DNA from: Promicromonosporaceae bacterium
GTDB lineage: Bacteria > Actinomycetota > Actinomycetes > Actinomycetales > Cellulomonadaceae
Direction of reading: 5' to 3'
DNA: 64,000 nucleotides
Assembly: GCA_009783295.1 (NCBI GenBank)
Contig: WRHK01000005.1
Span: 22,780 to 86,779 of the forward strand
Shown: positions 28,379 through 37,606 of the stretch, one piece after another
Numbering within the stretch: position 1 is the first letter of the stretch
Layout of the letters: each line of letters opens with the position of its first letter
Program-made: the position numbers and the translations under genes
Notes under the pieces: generated by a model
What the model saw: the letters and a program-made list of their open reading frames with translations, nothing else
Told to the model about the DNA's origin: nothing
Database searches by the model: none

Positions 28379-28700
28379 GGCGGGCCTCCTCCACCGTCGC
28401 GTACGGGGAGAGGATCCGGTCCAGGTTCGTCAGCTTGAGCACCGCCTTGACCTGGTCCCCCGCGGCGGCGATCCGCAGGTCCCCGCCCTGCTGGCGCGCG
28501 GCCTTGAGGCCGCCGATCAGCGCGCCCAGCCCCGACGAGTCGATGAAGTCCACCGCCGACAGGTCGACGACGATCCGCGCCTTGCCCTCCCGCACCAGGT
28601 CGTCGATGCGCGCCTTGAGCGGCGGGGCCGAGACCAGGTTGAACTTGCCCTCGGGCACGAGCGCCACATAGCCGCCTGCGTCCTTCTCCTCGTAGAACAT
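28368..28700 (-). CDS. STAS-domain anti-anti-sigma factor
   Basis: 110 residues, a single STAS domain with the phosphorylatable serine in VVDLSAVDFIDSSGLGALIGGLK (motif DSSGLG). It is the partner of the adjacent RsbW-like kinase and presumably the substrate of the PP2C phosphatase encoded just upstream. Confidence 0.92.
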   Translation of the reverse strand: MFYEEKDAGGYVALVPEGKFNLVSAPPLKARIDDLVREGKARIVVDLSAVDFIDSSGLGALIGGLKAARQQGGDLRIAAAGDQVKAVLKLTNLDRILSPYATVEEARHGW

Positions 28701-28754
28701 GCGTCCACCCGCTCCTTCACGTCTCGGCAGGCCGGCCCAGGGCCGCCTGGGTGT

Positions 28755-29933
28755 TCACGATCGGTCCTCGCCGGTCCTGCGCGCCACGACGGCGGTGACG
28801 TCGTCCGTGGCGTCGTGGCTCACCGCGTAGTCGACGACGATGTCGACGATCTCCGCGCAGCTCAGCCCCGGGTCCAGGATCGCCGGGAGCTTGGTCAGCG
28901 CGACGTCGTAGTCGTCGCCCAGCACGTCGAACACGCCGTCGGACACGATCACCAGCAGCTCGTCCTCCGCGAGGGTGTCGGAGGCCTGCATCCACGTGTC
29001 CTCGATGAACGTGCCCAGCGGCAGGTACTCCTGGATCAGCCGCCGCGGCCCGCGCGGGCCGGCGATGATCGCGAGCCCGTGACCCGCGTCGACGTAGCTG
29101 AGCCGGCCGCTGGCCGGGTCGACGCGGCCCGCCCACAGGGTGCTGAACCGGCCGTTGGCCTCGAGGTCGTGCCGGGTGGTCTGCGACGTGCTGCGCACGG
29201 CCCCGCCGATGTCGTAGTACCGCGAGTGGCCGCGCAGCACGGCCCGCACCTCGGAGGCGATGAGCGACGCCGGCAGGCCCTTGCCCATGACGTCGCCGAG
29301 CACCACCTGGAGCTGCCGGTCGCCGTACCGGTCGTCGATCACCAGCCAGTCGTAGAAGTCGCCGCCGGCCTCCCGGGCGGGCTGCACGCGCCCGGCCACC
29401 TCGATGCCGGGCAGGTCGGGCGGCTCGCTGGGCAGCATGAGGCGCTGCACCTGGCCGGCCAGCGCCATCTCCTCCTGGACGGCCAGCTCGCGCTCCAGCA
29501 CCGCGCCCAGGTCGCCGAGCATCTCGCGCTGCGTGCGCCCCAGCTCACGCGGCACCAGGTCGAAGATGCACAGCGTGCCGATGGCCTGCCCGCTCTGCCC
29601 ATGCACGGGCACGCCGGCGTAGAACCGCACGCGGGGTGGACCCGCGACGGCCGGGATCGAGGCGAACCGGGGGTCCTCGCGCAGGTCGCGCACCTCGAGG
29701 ATCTCGTCCTGGCCCACGGTGACGCGGCAGACGGACTCCTCCACCGGGATCGAGCCGGTCGGGTACCCCACCGAGGCCACCGTGTACTGCGACTCCGTGC
29801 CGACCAGGTTGAGCGCCGCGATCGGCGCGCCGAAGATCGCCTGCGCCAGGCGCACCACGCGGTCGTACCGCTCGGCGGGCGCCTTGGCCAACGCCTCGGC
29901 CTCGAGCCGGCCGGAGCTGGGTTCCAGGGGCAC
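28755..29933 (-). CDS. GAF-domain PP2C (SpoIIE-type) phosphatase
   Basis: 392 residues. A GAF domain (about 20-150; RVVRLAQAIFGAPIAALNLVG to GTLCIFD) is followed by a short coiled coil and a SpoIIE PP2C domain with the metal-binding motifs EAGGDFYDW, GDVMGKGLPASL, GHGLAII, SDGVFDV and DDVTAVV. It should dephosphorylate the STAS protein downstream when its GAF domain senses a signal. The GTG at 29933 lies 8 bases after the roadblock gene stop. Confidence 0.88.
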   Translation of the reverse strand: MPLEPSSGRLEAEALAKAPAERYDRVVRLAQAIFGAPIAALNLVGTESQYTVASVGYPTGSIPVEESVCRVTVGQDEILEVRDLREDPRFASIPAVAGPPRVRFYAGVPVHGQSGQAIGTLCIFDLVPRELGRTQREMLGDLGAVLERELAVQEEMALAGQVQRLMLPSEPPDLPGIEVAGRVQPAREAGGDFYDWLVIDDRYGDRQLQVVLGDVMGKGLPASLIASEVRAVLRGHSRYYDIGGAVRSTSQTTRHDLEANGRFSTLWAGRVDPASGRLSYVDAGHGLAIIAGPRGPRRLIQEYLPLGTFIEDTWMQASDTLAEDELLVIVSDGVFDVLGDDYDVALTKLPAILDPGLSCAEIVDIVVDYAVSHDATDDVTAVVARRTGEDRS

Positions 29934-29941
29934 GGCGCGCC

Positions 29942-30364
29942 TCAGGCGGTCGCGTCGGCGTCGAGGATCGGCTCGATGTCGAGCACGGAGCGCCGCGTCG
30001 CGGCCCACCCCATGCCCAGCGACGTGCGCCGGTCGGTGATCAGCACGACGACGGCCTCGGGGTTGTTGGGCAGCACCATCATGAAGTGGATGGTGTGCCG
30101 GGTCGTCATCTGCACCTCCTCCATGAGGCGCTCGCTCGGCACGCCGCGGCGGGCCGAGATCAGGTCCTCCACGTGCCGCACCGTCTTGCCGCGGAACATC
30201 TCGACGGCGGCCGCAGCCACGGCCTCGAGGTACTCGGCCGTGAAGTACGGGACGTTGTGCGCGACCCCCATCAGCTCGCCGGTGCGCATGTCCGCGACGG
30301 CGCAGCCGAGCGCGCCGTCCACCCCGTCGACCACTGACCGCATGACGTCGTCGAGCCTGCTCAC
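29942..30364 (-). CDS. Roadblock/LC7-type small protein
   Basis: 140 residues. MRSVVDGVDGALGCAVADMRTGELMGV, repeated small-residue strands and MMVLPNNPEAVVVLITDR fit a roadblock/longin fold as in MglB-like regulators, here without an adjacent Ras-like GTPase. It leads a minus-strand unit with the GAF-PP2C, STAS and RsbW-like genes, so it may feed a signal into the partner switch. The GTG start at 30364 was chosen as the first in-frame start after the divergent gap. Confidence 0.65.
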   Translation of the reverse strand: MSRLDDVMRSVVDGVDGALGCAVADMRTGELMGVAHNVPYFTAEYLEAVAAAAVEMFRGKTVRHVEDLISARRGVPSERLMEEVQMTTRHTIHFMMVLPNNPEAVVVLITDRRTSLGMGWAATRRSVLDIEPILDADATA

Positions 30365-30634
30365 GCCACCGACAGTAGGAGCCGCAGCGCCCTGACGCGC
30401 GGGGAACGCGGCCCCCGGCGCCCTGTGACGGGCACCCCGGGCGGGACGCGCGGCAACCACCGAGGGCGTGGCGCCGAACAACCCCGGCCGTGTCGCCCTG
30501 TGCCCCGCCAGGCAACGGTCGGGACACCGCGCGTGCGTGGTTTCACGCAGACCGGCCGGGGGCGGCGTCCTCGGCGGCCTGAGATGAGGCATGCGACCCA
30601 CCGGTCGCGGGTCCCGATCCAGATTGGAAAACCC

Positions 30635-31957
30635 ATGAAGAAGCTTCGCGCAGGGGGCATTGTCGCCCTCGCGACGACGACCGCCCTCATCGCTGCAGCC
30701 TGTGGCAGCGGGTCGGGCGGCACCGGCGGCGCCACCGCCTCCGGCGACAACGTGACGATCACCTGGTGGCACAACGGCACCGGTGACCCCCTCCTCTCCT
30801 TCTGGGAGGACGTGGCCAAGGAGTTCGAGGCCAAGAACCCGCACGTCACGATCAACGTCACGGCGTACCAGAACGAGGAGCTCCGTAACACGGTCCTCCC
30901 CAACGCCTTCACGGGCGGCAACGCTCCCGACCTGTTCCAGAGCTGGGGCGGCGGCGAGCTGGCCCAGTGGGCCAAGGACGGCATCGTCAAGGACCTGACG
31001 GACCTCGCGGCCGACACGGTCAAGGCGATCGGCACCCCCGCCACCGCGTGGCAGGTGGACGGCAAGACCTACGGTCTGCCCTACACCTTCGGCCCCGCCG
31101 GCTTCTGGGTGAACCTGGACCTGTGGGAGCAGGCCGGCCTGGACAAGGCCAACTTCCCCACCACGTGGGACGAGCTGTTCAGCGCCTGGACGCAGCTGAA
31201 GGACCACAACATCACGCCGGTGGCCGTGGGTGGCCTCGACGGCTGGCCGGCCGCGCACTGGTGGTACCACACCGCGGTGTCGACGGTCTCGGCCGAGGGC
31301 TTCCAGAAGGCCATGGCGGACGGCGACTTCTCCGACCCGCAGTGGGCCCTCGTCGGCTCGAACCTCCAGACCATCCTGGACGCGCACGCGTTCAACCAGG
31401 GCTGGGAGGCCACCTCGGCCCAGCAGGGTGCCGCGTCGTCGGCAGGCATGGTCGCGCTCGGCCAGGCCACGATGGAGCTCATGGGCGTCTGGAACGGCGG
31501 CGTCATGGGCGGCATCTACAACGAGCAGAAGGGTCTCGCCCAGGACTCGCAGGAGCTCCAGGAGAACCACCTCGGCTGGTTCCCGTTCCCGGCGTTCTCG
31601 AACGGTCAGGGTGACGGCCGCATCCTCGGTGGTGGCGACGGCTTCTCCGTCCACGCCAACGCCCCGGCGGAGACGGTCGACTTCCTCGAGTACATCCTCT
31701 CGGAGGACGTGCAGCGTCGTTACGTCGCGCTCGGCAACTCGCCGGCGCTCGCCAAGCTCGGTGCTGAGATCAAGGACCCGGCCCAGGCCGCGGCCCAGAA
31801 GGCTCTCGCCGACGCCTCCGGTGTCCAGCTCTGGCTCGACACCGCCTTCGGCCCGGCTGTCGCCACGCCGATGAACAACGCGATCGTGGCCTTCATGCAG
31901 GGCCAGGGCTCGGCCGACCAGGTCATCTCCGCCATCTCTGGCGCGATGAAGGGCTGA
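30635..31957 (+). CDS. CUT1 sugar ABC transporter, substrate-binding lipoprotein
   Basis: 440 residues. A lipoprotein signal peptide (MKKLRAGGIVALATTTALIAAAC) is cut before a Gly/Ser linker, then a type I sugar-binding fold: VTITWWHNGTGDPLLSFWEDV, FTGGNAPDLFQSWGGGELAQW, YGLPYTFGPAGFWVN. Codons in this gene favour GGT, CGT and CTC more than its neighbours, typical of a highly expressed gene. The two permeases follow at 4 bases and 1 base. The sugar is not identifiable. The 270-base upstream gap holds no operator I recognise. Confidence 0.93.
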   Translation: MKKLRAGGIVALATTTALIAAACGSGSGGTGGATASGDNVTITWWHNGTGDPLLSFWEDVAKEFEAKNPHVTINVTAYQNEELRNTVLPNAFTGGNAPDLFQSWGGGELAQWAKDGIVKDLTDLAADTVKAIGTPATAWQVDGKTYGLPYTFGPAGFWVNLDLWEQAGLDKANFPTTWDELFSAWTQLKDHNITPVAVGGLDGWPAAHWWYHTAVSTVSAEGFQKAMADGDFSDPQWALVGSNLQTILDAHAFNQGWEATSAQQGAASSAGMVALGQATMELMGVWNGGVMGGIYNEQKGLAQDSQELQENHLGWFPFPAFSNGQGDGRILGGGDGFSVHANAPAETVDFLEYILSEDVQRRYVALGNSPALAKLGAEIKDPAQAAAQKALADASGVQLWLDTAFGPAVATPMNNAIVAFMQGQGSADQVISAISGAMKG

Positions 31958-31961
31958 CCTC

Positions 31962-33002
31962 GTGTCGAACCCGGTCGTCACGGTCGACCCCCGGGTGGCG
32001 AAGGCCACCCGGGGGTCTACCCCGAACGCCAGCAAGGCGAAGCGCGCACGGCGCTGGCGAGAACGGCTCGAGGTGATCGGGTTCACCGGTCCCGCGCTGC
32101 TGGTCTTCGTCCTCTTCGTCTTCGTCCCGATCGGCTACGCCATCGTCCTGTCGCTGTTCGACGGCACGCCGACCGCTCCGATCCGTAACTTCGTCGGGTT
32201 CCAGAACTTCACCGAGATCTTCACCACCGGACGTGGCGAGACCCTCGGCCAGCCCTGGTTCTGGAACGCGGTGCGCAACAACTTCATCATCGCGGCGATG
32301 TCCCTGCTGATCCAGGGCCCGATCGCCATCGGTGTGGCGCTGCTGCTGAACCGCAAGATGAAGTTCCGCGGGTTCTTCCGCCTCATGATCTTCGTCCCGT
32401 ACGTCCTCTCCGAGGTCATCACGGGCGTGATCTTCAGCCTCATGCTCTCGCCCCAGGGTGCGCTCAACGACTGGCTGACCCGCCTCGGGTTCGAGCAGTT
32501 CACGAACTTCATGTGGCTGATGGACACGAGCGCCGCACCTGCCGACGCCGGGTTCTTCTCGATCCTCGGGTCGCGCACCTTCTGGGCGATGTTCGCCATC
32601 CTCACGTGGAAGTACGTGGGCCTCGCGATCATCCTCTTCCTCGCCGGCCTGTCCGGTGTCCCGGAGGAGCTCAACGAGGCTGCCGCGATCGACGGTGCGT
32701 CGTGGTGGCAGACCCAGCGGAAGATCACCATCCCACTGCTGGGCCCGACTATCCGCATCTGGGCGTTCCTGTCTCTGATCGGGTCGTTCCAGCTGTTCGA
32801 CATGGTGTGGATCCTGACCGGCCAGCAGCCTGGCCGTACGGGCCTGCACACCATGGCGACCTTCATGGTCGACCAGGGCATGAACCGCAACCGCGTGGGC
32901 TTCGGCTCCGCGATCGCCATCGTGCTCTTCGTGATCACGCTGATCATCGCCCTGACGTACCAGAAGTTCATTCTCAGCCGTGACATCGGAAAGGAGTCCT
33001 GA
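31962..33002 (+). CDS. CUT1 sugar ABC transporter permease 1 (MalF-like)
   Basis: 346 residues, GTG start 4 bases after the binding-protein stop. Six transmembrane segments. The EAA loop that contacts the ATPase is NEAAAIDGASWWQTQRKITIP. The first 20 codons carry a perfect hairpin at 31986-32017, which may reduce permease expression relative to the binding protein. The protein pairs with the permease at 33004. Confidence 0.93.
   Translation: MSNPVVTVDPRVAKATRGSTPNASKAKRARRWRERLEVIGFTGPALLVFVLFVFVPIGYAIVLSLFDGTPTAPIRNFVGFQNFTEIFTTGRGETLGQPWFWNAVRNNFIIAAMSLLIQGPIAIGVALLLNRKMKFRGFFRLMIFVPYVLSEVITGVIFSLMLSPQGALNDWLTRLGFEQFTNFMWLMDTSAAPADAGFFSILGSRTFWAMFAILTWKYVGLAIILFLAGLSGVPEELNEAAAIDGASWWQTQRKITIPLLGPTIRIWAFLSLIGSFQLFDMVWILTGQQPGRTGLHTMATFMVDQGMNRNRVGFGSAIAIVLFVITLIIALTYQKFILSRDIGKES
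31986..32017 (+). promoter_or_regulatory. Intragenic 14-bp hairpin at the 5' end of the permease gene
   Basis: GACCCCCGGGTGGC and GCCACCCGGGGGTC pair perfectly around a GAAG tetraloop, 24 bases inside the permease coding region. In binding-protein-dependent operons a hairpin after the binding-protein gene commonly gives excess binding protein by halting transcription or protecting the upstream mRNA. Here it lies within the permease codons rather than between the genes. Confidence 0.65.
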
Positions 33003-33003
33003 G

Positions 33004-33927
33004 ATGGCTACCGCAACTCTCGACTCCCGTCGGATCGTCGACCAGGAGCTCAAGAAGAAGCGCGTCTTCTCCTGGAGCCAGCCGTGGGTCTACCTGGTCG
33101 CCCTCGTGGCGCTGGCCCTGTCGATCGGCCCGGTCATCTTCGTGGTGCTGGGCGGGTTCCGGACCAACCCTCAGCTGCTGCTGAACCCGGGCGGTCTGCC
33201 TGACCCGTGGGTCTGGGACAACTACGGCCAGATCCTCGACCCGTCGACGCGCTTCGGCCCGATGTTCTTCGGCCAGGTCATCGCGTCGCTCTCGATCGCG
33301 CTGCTCACCACGGCGTTCGTGGTGCTGCTCGGCGTCTCGGTGGCGTACGCCATCGCGCGGTTCAACCTGAAGTCCGGCCCGGTGCTGTTCAGCATCTTCG
33401 CCGCCGGCCTCATGTTCCCCGCGACGATCGCGATCCTGCCGACCTGGATGATCCTCCAGTCCGTGAACCTCGTGGGTACGTGGGCCGGTGTGATCATCCC
33501 TCAGGTGGCGTTCGCGCTGCCGACGACGGTCGTCATCCTGACGCCGTTCATCAAGGCCATCCCCAAGGAGCTGGAGGAGGCGGCGTCGCTCGACGGCACC
33601 TCGCGGACCGGGTTCTTCTTCCGGATCCTGCTCCCGCTCGCGAAGCCGGGCATGGTCACGGTGGGCGTGCTCGCGTTCGTCGGCTCGTGGAACGCGTACA
33701 TGCTGCCGCTGTTCGTGCTCCGCGTGGGCGGCGCGCACGTGCCGATCGGCCCGTTCGACGCCTCGGTCACGCTGCCTCTGGGTGTCCAGGCGTTCCAGAC
33801 GCAGTTCTCGTCGAGCACCACCATGATCATGGCGTTCACCTCCCTCGCCATGATCCCGGCGCTGATCTTCTTCCTCGCGATGGAGAAGCACATCGTCAAC
33901 GGCCTCTCGGGTGCCGTGAAGGGCTGA
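33004..33927 (+). CDS. CUT1 sugar ABC transporter permease 2 (MalG-like)
   Basis: 307 residues with six transmembrane segments and the EAA loop LEEAASLDGTSRTGFFFRILLPL. The ATG follows the upstream stop with GGAGT in the preceding coding sequence as ribosome binding site. No ATPase gene is in the operon; CUT1 importers in actinobacteria normally share one MsiK-type ATPase encoded elsewhere. Confidence 0.93.
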   Translation: MATATLDSRRIVDQELKKKRVFSWSQPWVYLVALVALALSIGPVIFVVLGGFRTNPQLLLNPGGLPDPWVWDNYGQILDPSTRFGPMFFGQVIASLSIALLTTAFVVLLGVSVAYAIARFNLKSGPVLFSIFAAGLMFPATIAILPTWMILQSVNLVGTWAGVIIPQVAFALPTTVVILTPFIKAIPKELEEAASLDGTSRTGFFFRILLPLAKPGMVTVGVLAFVGSWNAYMLPLFVLRVGGAHVPIGPFDASVTLPLGVQAFQTQFSSSTTMIMAFTSLAMIPALIFFLAMEKHIVNGLSGAVKG

Positions 33928-33947
33928 CCCGCCCGCCTGCACTACCC

Positions 33948-33985
33948 GGATGCCCCGCTGGTCCCACAGGACCGGCGGGGCATCC
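33948..33985 (+). terminator. Terminator hairpin after the sugar ABC operon
   Basis: GGATGCCCCGCTGGTC and GACCGGCGGGGCATCC form a 16-bp stem with one mismatch around a 6-base loop, 20 bases after the permease stop. There is no T-run. Confidence 0.75.
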
Positions 33986-34010
33986 GTCGTCTCACGGGTC
34001 GGGACTTTCG

Positions 34011-34046
34011 TTGCCCTCGGCATCGATGGGTCCTATGATCGGATCC
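34011..34046 (+). promoter_or_regulatory. Promoter of the marR-MFS operon, predicted leaderless transcript
   Basis: TTGCCC (34011-34016) and TATGAT (34034-34039) are spaced by 17 bases. The start point expected 7-8 bases after the -10 falls on the ATG at 34047, so the mRNA is probably leaderless. The overlapping TGATC-N8-GATCA (34036-34053) is a plausible MarR operator. Confidence 0.55.
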
Positions 34047-34574
34047 ATGATCAGAAGCGACCGGCACACCACGCTGCTGGGTCCGCTCAAGAGGGCGCAC
34101 CTCGCCGCCCGCAGCCTGGCGGACGAGGTGCTCGCACCCCACGGCATCACGATGGCCCAGTACACGCTGCTGCGGCACCTCGACGACAACCCCGGGATCT
34201 CGGGCGCCGAGCTCGCCCGCCTGGTGCGCGTCACCCCCGCCACGGTCACCGCGATGCTCACCGGGCTCGAGGCGCACGGCCTCGTCGAGCGCTGGCCGGA
34301 CCCGGCCGGCGGCCGATCCGTGCTCACCCGCGCCACGCCCCCGGCCGCGGACCTCCTCGAGACCGTCTGGCCCGCCATCCAGTGGGCCGAGGCGCAGCTC
34401 CTCGAGGGCGTCGACCCGGAGGACTTCGCCGCGTTCCGGCGGGTCGTGACCGCCGTCGTCGACCACCACGCGCACCTGACTGCTCCACCTCGCCTCGGGC
34501 CCGACGTCGTCCCCGCAGCCGCACCCGCCACGAACACGCACGTCACGACACGAAAGACTGAGGCACAGGCCTGA
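34047..34574 (+). CDS. MarR family transcriptional regulator
   Basis: 175 residues. The winged helix shows [54 protein letters not shown] and the wing [12 protein letters not shown]. MarR proteins usually repress a linked efflux gene and release DNA on binding drugs. The ATG at 34047 was chosen over upstream ATGs at 34026 and 34035 because a promoter overlaps those. Its stop overlaps the MFS start (TGATG). Confidence 0.88.
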   Translation: MIRSDRHTTLLGPLKRAHLAARSLADEVLAPHGITMAQYTLLRHLDDNPGISGAELARLVRVTPATVTAMLTGLEAHGLVERWPDPAGGRSVLTRATPPAADLLETVWPAIQWAEAQLLEGVDPEDFAAFRRVVTAVVDHHAHLTAPPRLGPDVVPAAAPATNTHVTTRKTEAQA

Positions 34575-36370
34575 TGGCACGCTCCTCCCGCATCCACGAG
34601 ATGCATCCCGAACGCTACAAGTGGGTCGCGCTCTCCAACACGACCCTCGGGTCGCTCATGGCCACGGTGACCGGCTCCATCGTGCTCATCGCGATGCCCG
34701 CGATCTTCAACGGCATCAAGCTCAACCCGCTCGACGCCGGCAACGTCAGCTACCTGCTGTGGATGATCATGGGCTTCACGCTCGTGACCGCCGTGCTGGT
34801 CACCAGCTTCGGCCGCCTGGGAGACCTGTACGGGCGCGTCCGCATCTACAACATGGGCTTCGTCGTCTTCACCATCGCCGCGATCGCCCTGTCCCTCGAC
34901 CCGTACACCGGGTCGGCCGGGGCCATGTGGCTCATCATCTGGCGGCTGGTCCAGGCGGTGGGCGGCGCGATGCTGTTCGCCAACTCGACCGCGATCCTCA
35001 CCGACGCCTTCCCCGCCGGGAAGCGCGGCATGGCCATGGGCATCAACCAGGTCGCCGCGATCGCCGGCACGTTCATCGGCCTGATCCTGGGCGGCGTGCT
35101 GGCCGCCATCGACTGGCGGGCCGTGTTCCTGGTCGCGGTGCCGGTGGGCATCATCGGCACCATCTGGTCGTTCGTGTCCCTCAAGGAGACCGGCCAGCGC
35201 GGCACCGGCAAGGTCGACGTCACCGGCAACCTGCTGTTCGCCGCCGGCCTGATCGCCCTGCTCGTGGCCATCACCTACGGCATCCAGCCCTACGGCGACC
35301 ACACCGAGGGCTGGACCAACCCGTGGGTGCTGACCGGCATGATCGGCGGCGTCGTGCTGCTGGTGGTGTTCGTGCTCGCGGAGCGCCGGATCAAGGACCC
35401 GATGTTCGACGTGACCCTGTTCAAGATCCGCGTGTTCGCGTTCGGCAACCTGGCCTCGCTGCTCGCCGCCATCTCCCGCGGTGGCCTGCAGTTCATGCTG
35501 ATCATCTGGCTGCAGGGCATCTGGCTGCCGCTGCACGGCTACTCCTACGAGTCGACGCCGCTGTGGGCCGGCATCTACCTGCTGCCGCTGACCATCGGGT
35601 TCGTGGTCTCCGGCCCGATCTCGGGCGTGCTGTCCGACAAGTTCGGGTCCTCGTTCTTCGCCCCCACCGGCCTGGCCCTGGCCGGACTCACGTTCCTGGC
35701 GCTGCTGCTCATCCCGGTGAACTTCAGCTACTGGGTGTTCGGGCTGATCATCTTCCTCAACGGCGTCGGGTCGGGCATGTTCGCCGCCCCGAACCGGTCC
35801 ACGATCATGAGCTCCGTCCCGGCCTCCTCGCGCGGCTCGGCGTCGGGCATGGCGGGCACGTTCCAGAACGCCGGCAACTCGCTGTCCATCGGCATCTTCT
35901 TCTCGCTGATGATCGCGGGCCTGGCCTCGACGCTGCCCAAGACGCTCACCAACGGCCTGCTCGCCCACGGCGTGCCCGCCGAGGCGGCGCACCAGATCGG
36001 CTCGCTGCCGCCCGTCGGCTCGCTGTTCGCCGCGTTCCTCGGGTACAACCCGATCCAGTCGCTGCTCGGCCCCACGGGCATCCTCGCCAAGCTCAGCTCG
36101 TCCGACGCGGCCACGCTGACCGGCAAGGAGTTCTTCCCGCACCTCATCAGCGACCCGTTCCGCTCGGGCATCACCGTGGTGTTCGTCGCCGCGGCGATCA
36201 TGAGCTTCATCGGCGCCGCCGCCGCCCTGGCCCGCGGCAAGACGGTCGCCCACGGCCGCACGCCCGTCCCGGTCGACGTCGCCGGCGCCCTCGCCGTCGA
36301 CGGGGCCATCGACGCGGCGAGCGGCGAGCCCGCCCCCGCCACCTCTTCCCCGGACGGAGCCCCCGCATGA
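34574..36370 (+). CDS. MFS drug:H+ antiporter, DHA2 (14-TM) family
   Basis: 598 residues with about 14 transmembrane segments. Visible are the motif A region [19 protein letters not shown], motif C-like [25 protein letters not shown] and the DHA2-typical central [19 protein letters not shown]. The family exports lipophilic drugs or dyes using the proton gradient. It is coupled to marR upstream and overlaps the isochorismatase-like gene downstream (ATGA). Confidence 0.92.
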   Translation: MARSSRIHEMHPERYKWVALSNTTLGSLMATVTGSIVLIAMPAIFNGIKLNPLDAGNVSYLLWMIMGFTLVTAVLVTSFGRLGDLYGRVRIYNMGFVVFTIAAIALSLDPYTGSAGAMWLIIWRLVQAVGGAMLFANSTAILTDAFPAGKRGMAMGINQVAAIAGTFIGLILGGVLAAIDWRAVFLVAVPVGIIGTIWSFVSLKETGQRGTGKVDVTGNLLFAAGLIALLVAITYGIQPYGDHTEGWTNPWVLTGMIGGVVLLVVFVLAERRIKDPMFDVTLFKIRVFAFGNLASLLAAISRGGLQFMLIIWLQGIWLPLHGYSYESTPLWAGIYLLPLTIGFVVSGPISGVLSDKFGSSFFAPTGLALAGLTFLALLLIPVNFSYWVFGLIIFLNGVGSGMFAAPNRSTIMSSVPASSRGSASGMAGTFQNAGNSLSIGIFFSLMIAGLASTLPKTLTNGLLAHGVPAEAAHQIGSLPPVGSLFAAFLGYNPIQSLLGPTGILAKLSSSDAATLTGKEFFPHLISDPFRSGITVVFVAAAIMSFIGAAAALARGKTVAHGRTPVPVDVAGALAVDGAIDAASGEPAPATSSPDGAPA

Positions 36371-36921
36371 CCGCCGCCCTGCTCGTGATGGACTTCCAGG
36401 CCGACATCGTCGCGCGGCTCGGGTCGCCCGACGTCGTCGCGGCGGCCGGCACCGCCGTGGACGCGGCGCGCGCCGCCGGCCTGCCGGTGCTCTGGGTGCG
36501 CGTCGCCTTCCGCGCCGGCTACCCGGAGGTGTCGCAGCGCAACCGCGCGTTCTCGCAGGCCTCGGCCCGCGGCGAAGGCTTCGCGCAGGACGCGCCCGGC
36601 ACCCAGATCGACGCCGCGCTCTCCCCGCGGGCCGACGAGCCCGTGGTGCTCAAGCGCCGCGTCAGCGCGTTCGCGGGCAGCGACCTCGAGGTGCTGACGC
36701 GCGGGCTCGGCGTCGACACGCTGGTGCTGGCCGGGATCTCGACGTCCGGCGTCGTGCTGTCCACGCTCCGCGAGGCGGCCGACAAGGACTACGGGCTGGT
36801 CGTGCTGGCCGACGCGTGCGCCGACGGCGACCCCGAGGTGCACCGCGTGCTCACCGAGAAGGTGTTCCCGAGGCAGGCGGAGGTCACGACCGTCGAGACG
36901 TGGGCGACGAGCCTGGCCTGA
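36367..36921 (+). CDS. Isochorismatase-like hydrolase lacking the catalytic cysteine
   Basis: 184 residues of the isochorismatase fold, with Asp in [10 protein letters not shown] and Lys in [15 protein letters not shown]. At the cysteine position the sequence reads [16 protein letters not shown], so the nucleophile is replaced by valine or glycine. Members without Cys (as in PhzD-type isochorismatases) can still hydrolyse vinyl ethers through the Asp; amidase activity is unlikely. It is co-transcribed with the drug exporter and overlaps it by four bases. Confidence 0.82.
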   Translation: MTAALLVMDFQADIVARLGSPDVVAAAGTAVDAARAAGLPVLWVRVAFRAGYPEVSQRNRAFSQASARGEGFAQDAPGTQIDAALSPRADEPVVLKRRVSAFAGSDLEVLTRGLGVDTLVLAGISTSGVVLSTLREAADKDYGLVVLADACADGDPEVHRVLTEKVFPRQAEVTTVETWATSLA

Positions 36922-36997
36922 TCCTGCACACTTTCTCCACCGCGTACCCAGCGGTCTCTCGGCGTCGTCCGCGACGCTCTCGCGTGGAGGTGTGCCC

Positions 36998-37525
36998 GTG
37001 AAGAAGGAACGGCTGCTCGACCTGTTCTTCCTCGTCGGCATCGTCGTCAAGGGGATCGACGGGGTCGTCGAGCTGGTCGGGGGCGCCGTGCTGGCGTTCG
37101 TCAGCCCGGCGCGCCTGAACGCGCTCGCGCAGTCGCTCACGGCGAGCGAGCTGCGCGATGACCCGCACGACGTCGTCGCGAACCTGGTGCGGCACGGCGC
37201 GTCCCACCTCGGGGCCGCCGACACCCGGTTCTACGCCGCCTACCTGCTGCTCCACGGGGTGGTGAAGGTGGCGATCGTCATCGCGCTGTTCCGCGGGTCG
37301 CGCAAGGTGTACCCGTGGGCGATCGGCGCGCTGGTCGTGTTCCTGATCATCCAGTTCTACGAGCTCGCGACGGCCCCCACGGTCGGCGTCGTGGTCCTCA
37401 CGGTGCTCGACGCGATCATCATCGCGCTGACGTGGCGGGAGTGGCGCCACGACCGCACGCTGCACGAGACGTGGCGCACCACGCTGCACTGGCTGCGGGG
37501 CCGGCCCGCGCCGGAGTCCGCGTAG
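36998..37525 (+). CDS. DUF2127 membrane protein
   Basis: 175 residues with about four transmembrane segments. The family pattern is clear in LLDLFFLVGIVVKGIDGVVELVGGA, AAYLLLHGVVKVAIVIALFRG and YPWAIGALVVFLIIQFYEL. Function unknown. The GTG at 36998 has TGGAGG 7 bases upstream; a GTG two codons earlier is less well placed. It ends 8 bases before a long inverted repeat. Confidence 0.8.
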   Translation: MKKERLLDLFFLVGIVVKGIDGVVELVGGAVLAFVSPARLNALAQSLTASELRDDPHDVVANLVRHGASHLGAADTRFYAAYLLLHGVVKVAIVIALFRGSRKVYPWAIGALVVFLIIQFYELATAPTVGVVVLTVLDAIIIALTWREWRHDRTLHETWRTTLHWLRGRPAPESA

Positions 37526-37533
37526 CGGCCGTT

Positions 37534-37599
37534 CGGCCCGGCAGTCCGTCGTCGGACGGTGCGCTCGAGCGCACTGTCCGACGACGGACTGCCGGGCCG
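37534..37599. terminator. Bidirectional terminator: inverted repeat with 33-bp arms
   Basis: Two 33-base arms, from 37534 and to 37599, meet with no spacer at GCGCTC|GAGCGC and differ at one position. It lies exactly between the convergent DUF2127 gene (stop 37525) and the CTGC-protein gene (stop 37607). There is no T-run. It could serve both strands or form a cruciform. Confidence 0.75.
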
Positions 37600-37606
37600 A
37601 CCCGCG

